A stretch of DNA of 64,000 nucleotides, taken from Sclerurus mexicanus (Eukaryota > Chordata > Aves > Passeriformes > Furnariidae). Shown piece by piece: positions 61,146 through 64,000 of the stretch (positions within the stretch are counted from its first letter, which is position 1; every line of letters starts with the position of its first letter). Where the stretch lies: assembly GCA_013396755.1 (NCBI GenBank), contig VWZF01006736.1, forward strand, positions 1,256,422 to 1,320,421, in the 5' to 3' direction. The notes beneath the pieces were generated by a model. The model saw only the letters and a list, made by a program, of their open reading frames with translations, had not been told where the DNA came from and ran no database searches. Both the position numbers and the translations under genes were made by a program.

Positions 61146-64000
61146 CTGTAACCAAAAGTGTTTTGAGAAAACTGCCTAAACCAGAGTTTCCATAAGCAGT
61201 CCATCATGTCCCCCTTCGATATTATCAAAAAGCATTAATTCAGTTTCTAACTAGAGTGTGCGCTCAGGTCTAGGCAGAAAAGAAGGAAGGAGCTGCACTG
61301 AAGGATAGGTTTTTTTCTCAAATCTGTCACCCGTTCTTGCTTTGCATCCTATTTTAGCAATTGTTACACTTAAGTCAGCGTAACATTTTGTTTTCGCAAG
61401 TGCATTAACAAAAGTATACATATATATTTAAGTATACATATATTCCTTCTTTTGGATTTATGGAACACTCAGACTGCTCAATGAAAATAGAGGAAGAAGG
61501 AGGCTTTATGAATGCTACTCACTACACTACTGAAAATAATGAGAAATTAGCTCTGGGTTGCTTCCAATGCCTCAGCCTTTGAACTACACTTAATCCTGCC
61601 TCCTCAAATGATTCTGACTATAATCCCATTTTAGTCTGAATAAACATTTAGCCCTTGAACTCTACTTTTTATTGCAAAAACTTCACTTTCCTTGTTTCTC
61701 TGTCAGACAGGAGCCTATTTGTTCTCTTCTCTCTTTCCCCATCAAGTACTAGCAAAATGTTAATTTTTTTTTTCCTATTGGAGAAAATACTGATATCCTG
61801 TAGCAGTTCCTCTTTCACTCTCACTTTGTCTGAATTGCTTTCCCCTCCAAAACTGCCTTATTCTACATCATCTTGTGTCCTAGATTCTATGGGTTGTTGG
61901 CTGCTGCCTTCAGTTATATCTTTTAATCTTCCTCTGTCACTCAATTAATCTGCTACTTCAGGCTTATCTCACTCACCTGTTATTCACTTCAATACCCTGA
62001 CTTCCATTCACTTCCCTTTTTTTTTATAGTAAGGGAATTTAGACACTCATGTTGGTTCTCTATTTAACAGAAAATCCAAAAAGAAACAGATACACAAAGG
62101 ACTAAATGCAAGAAGAACCGAGATCCCAGTCTCAAGTGTGCCTATTGGAGCACTTTGAAAATGGCAAAAGCAGATGAGATCAAAAAGTTGAGTGGAGAAG
62201 AATACATAACTGGGTACTTGTAGCCTTTTTTTTTCTTTTAATCTCAAGAGAGAGTGATGTTTTGCAATGCAAACACTGAAAGGAAAGGAAAAAAAAGCTT
62301 TTTTCAGCAGTAGTTTAGAAATGGCATGAACGTTCATAATCTTTCCCTACTCTAACACTGGGTTTGGAAAAAGACAATTTTTAAATGGATTAATGTAAAT
62401 ATAATATAAAACTGCCTGCAGAAATCTTTTGAAACTTCCCAAATCTCTTCTCAACACTGTCCTGCTCACAATTTAATGTAGACTAGTACATCATATATCA
62501 TGGCAAGAGCTGTGAAAGTGTTACTCATCAATGAACCTGCAGGCTGTCGCACCTAATTCATGAAATCTACTGTGAATTGGTTGAAATGCCGTAGTAATAA
62601 CTATAAGCAAGTTAATAAATGCAATGTCTATATACTGAGCAAGATACGTTAAAAGCAGTAAACTTCAATCTAGGTTTTGCAGTACAAAAGCAAGAAATTA
62701 TTCTTCTGGTAGCCTTATTTTTATTCAGGGAAGTGCTATTCTCAGTGCCATGGATCTTTATTAAAAAATCATGAGACAGACTCAGCTTAGTGAAAATAAA
62801 TCATTTTATAAAATGCCATTCAATCTTTGCTTGCTTGTCACCTCAAAGCCATAGCACTGATATTTGGAGTAGTTATGATGGCAGTTGAGACACACAGACA
62901 CTTAACAAATGGCCTCTCTCTACTCTGACAGCAGCTTTTTAAAGAGCTTTGGAGCTCTGCAGAATAAAAAGGTGCACGGTGACGATTCTGCTTTCCCAGC
63001 TCCTCCTACCTCTGGAACTCATGCAGGAATTACATCCTGCAGAGCAAAAGGAAAACACCCCCAATATGTTTATATTAGGCAGTGAAACAAAGCAATAGAC
63101 AAGCCAAGACAGCAGGATACCACATTTTTGATACTAGGCTGTTGTCTGGCAACCTGTGAAGACACTTTATCGCACACTTTCACAGCAACCTGCAGACAAT
63201 GGTTCTGACCTCTGGTCTTCCACATTGTTTTGTGGTTTTACTTGCCGCAGGATGGTCAGTGTCATGAAATACAACCCAGAAATGACAGTGCATCTGGTAC
63301 AAGAGTAGTTTAAAACATCCTGTATACAAATTTCAGTAATAGCCATCAGAAACCAAAACCATCCAAACCATTTACAAAACTAAACTATATAAAACCTAAC
63401 ATCAGCATGAATATTTTAACATACTGAAATGAAGAGTTTCTTGAATAATTCTCAGGGTTAGGGCAATGACAGTGAATTTATTATGTTGCATGCACAGAAA
63501 TCCAATGAAGATTCAGAATGCTGAATACAGATTACATGTCTTGCAGCTGATATTCAGAAAAAGTGCCAGTCCTAAAATCCACTGTAATAAGAAGCCAGCA
63601 TATACTCTATAGAATCTTATGTATCAGGATAGCTGTTTTCCGTGTTTATTTGCCACCCATTTCCTCCTCATCTGTAGCCAGCAGAAATTAATCCCTCACA
63701 ATTACTTGGTACTAATGCTCAGCAGATATGAATTGCTGCAGGTCCATCTAGGATGGTAGAATCAGTCTAGCTTTGTGTAGAAAAATTCAGACTATAGATG
63801 GTTGGTTGTCTTACGAAAAGATGGTTAGGCTTACAAAAAGCAGGGATGTAACGTGGGTATTGCAGTAAGCAGTGGTCCGAAATCTTCTTCAGTATACAGA
63901 TTGTGAAAAGATTCCGAAGGAGGGACAGTCATAGTCTAGCCTTAAGACCACTGCTTTTCTTAGTTTCCTTTTGCAGACCCATTGGAAACGACGCATGGAG
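61146..64000. other. Unannotated non-coding stretch
   Basis: No gene or named transposon up to the window end. Contains a small 18-bp-period repeat at 61412-61443 (aagtatacatatat twice). The 97-codon plus frame at 61655 and the 96-codon minus frame at 62047 have no domain. Confidence 0.5.
61412..61443 (+). repeat. Short direct repeat
   Basis: aagtatacatatat at 61412-61425 and again at 61430-61443, with four bases between. Confidence 0.9.

Overview
This is AT-rich eukaryotic nuclear DNA, and by its repeats it is from a bird. It carries many CR1 LINE fragments with the typical avian 3' end, several avian-type solo LTRs that read like endogenous retrovirus (ERVL or ERVK) remnants, and one short element that looks like a tRNA-Ile/CR1 SINE. 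SINEs of that type are known mainly from passerines, so a songbird or relative is my tentative guess. I found no protein-coding exon, tRNA, rRNA or other functional gene that I can defend. All open frames are short and fit chance or transposon relics. The window is best read as intergenic or long-intron DNA.

Layout: 0-4 kb is mostly featureless, with one CR1 fragment. 4.0-8.3 kb is the most unusual part. A minus-strand CR1 copy is split by a 3.3-kb block made of (i) about 180-bp tandem monomers, each carrying a short run of telomere-like TTAGGG/CCCTAA hexamers, arranged in forward, inverted and forward blocks that form a large imperfect palindrome, and (ii) the 3' end of a non-CR1 LINE whose C-terminus has a cysteine/histidine finger. 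An 11-bp direct repeat (9 of 11 identical) flanks the block, so it looks like one retroposed unit. 8.9-9.5 kb holds two CR1 tails facing each other. 9.5-20.7 kb is quiet, apart from the SINE-like relic at 14.9 kb and a second, 5'-truncated copy of the same LINE at 17.4 kb with a perfect 10-bp target-site duplication. 20.8-26.1 kb holds a solo LTR, an in-register degenerate hexamer array, a diverged direct duplication, a doubtful CR1 piece and a GC-rich probable LTR. 26-35 kb is quiet. 35-40 kb has a solo LTR fragment and two CR1 copies. 41.6-41.8 kb is a strand-asymmetric A/C-rich tract. 48.9-49.4 kb is an old CR1 reverse-transcriptase fragment. 57.7-61.1 kb has two related LTRs in opposite orientation. 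The rest is unannotated.

No genes act together here. The history shown is serial insertion and decay of retroelements. The main novelty candidate is the telomere-like satellite plus LINE-tail unit at 4,251-7,558. All family names rest on pattern recognition of the raw sequence; no database search was possible.
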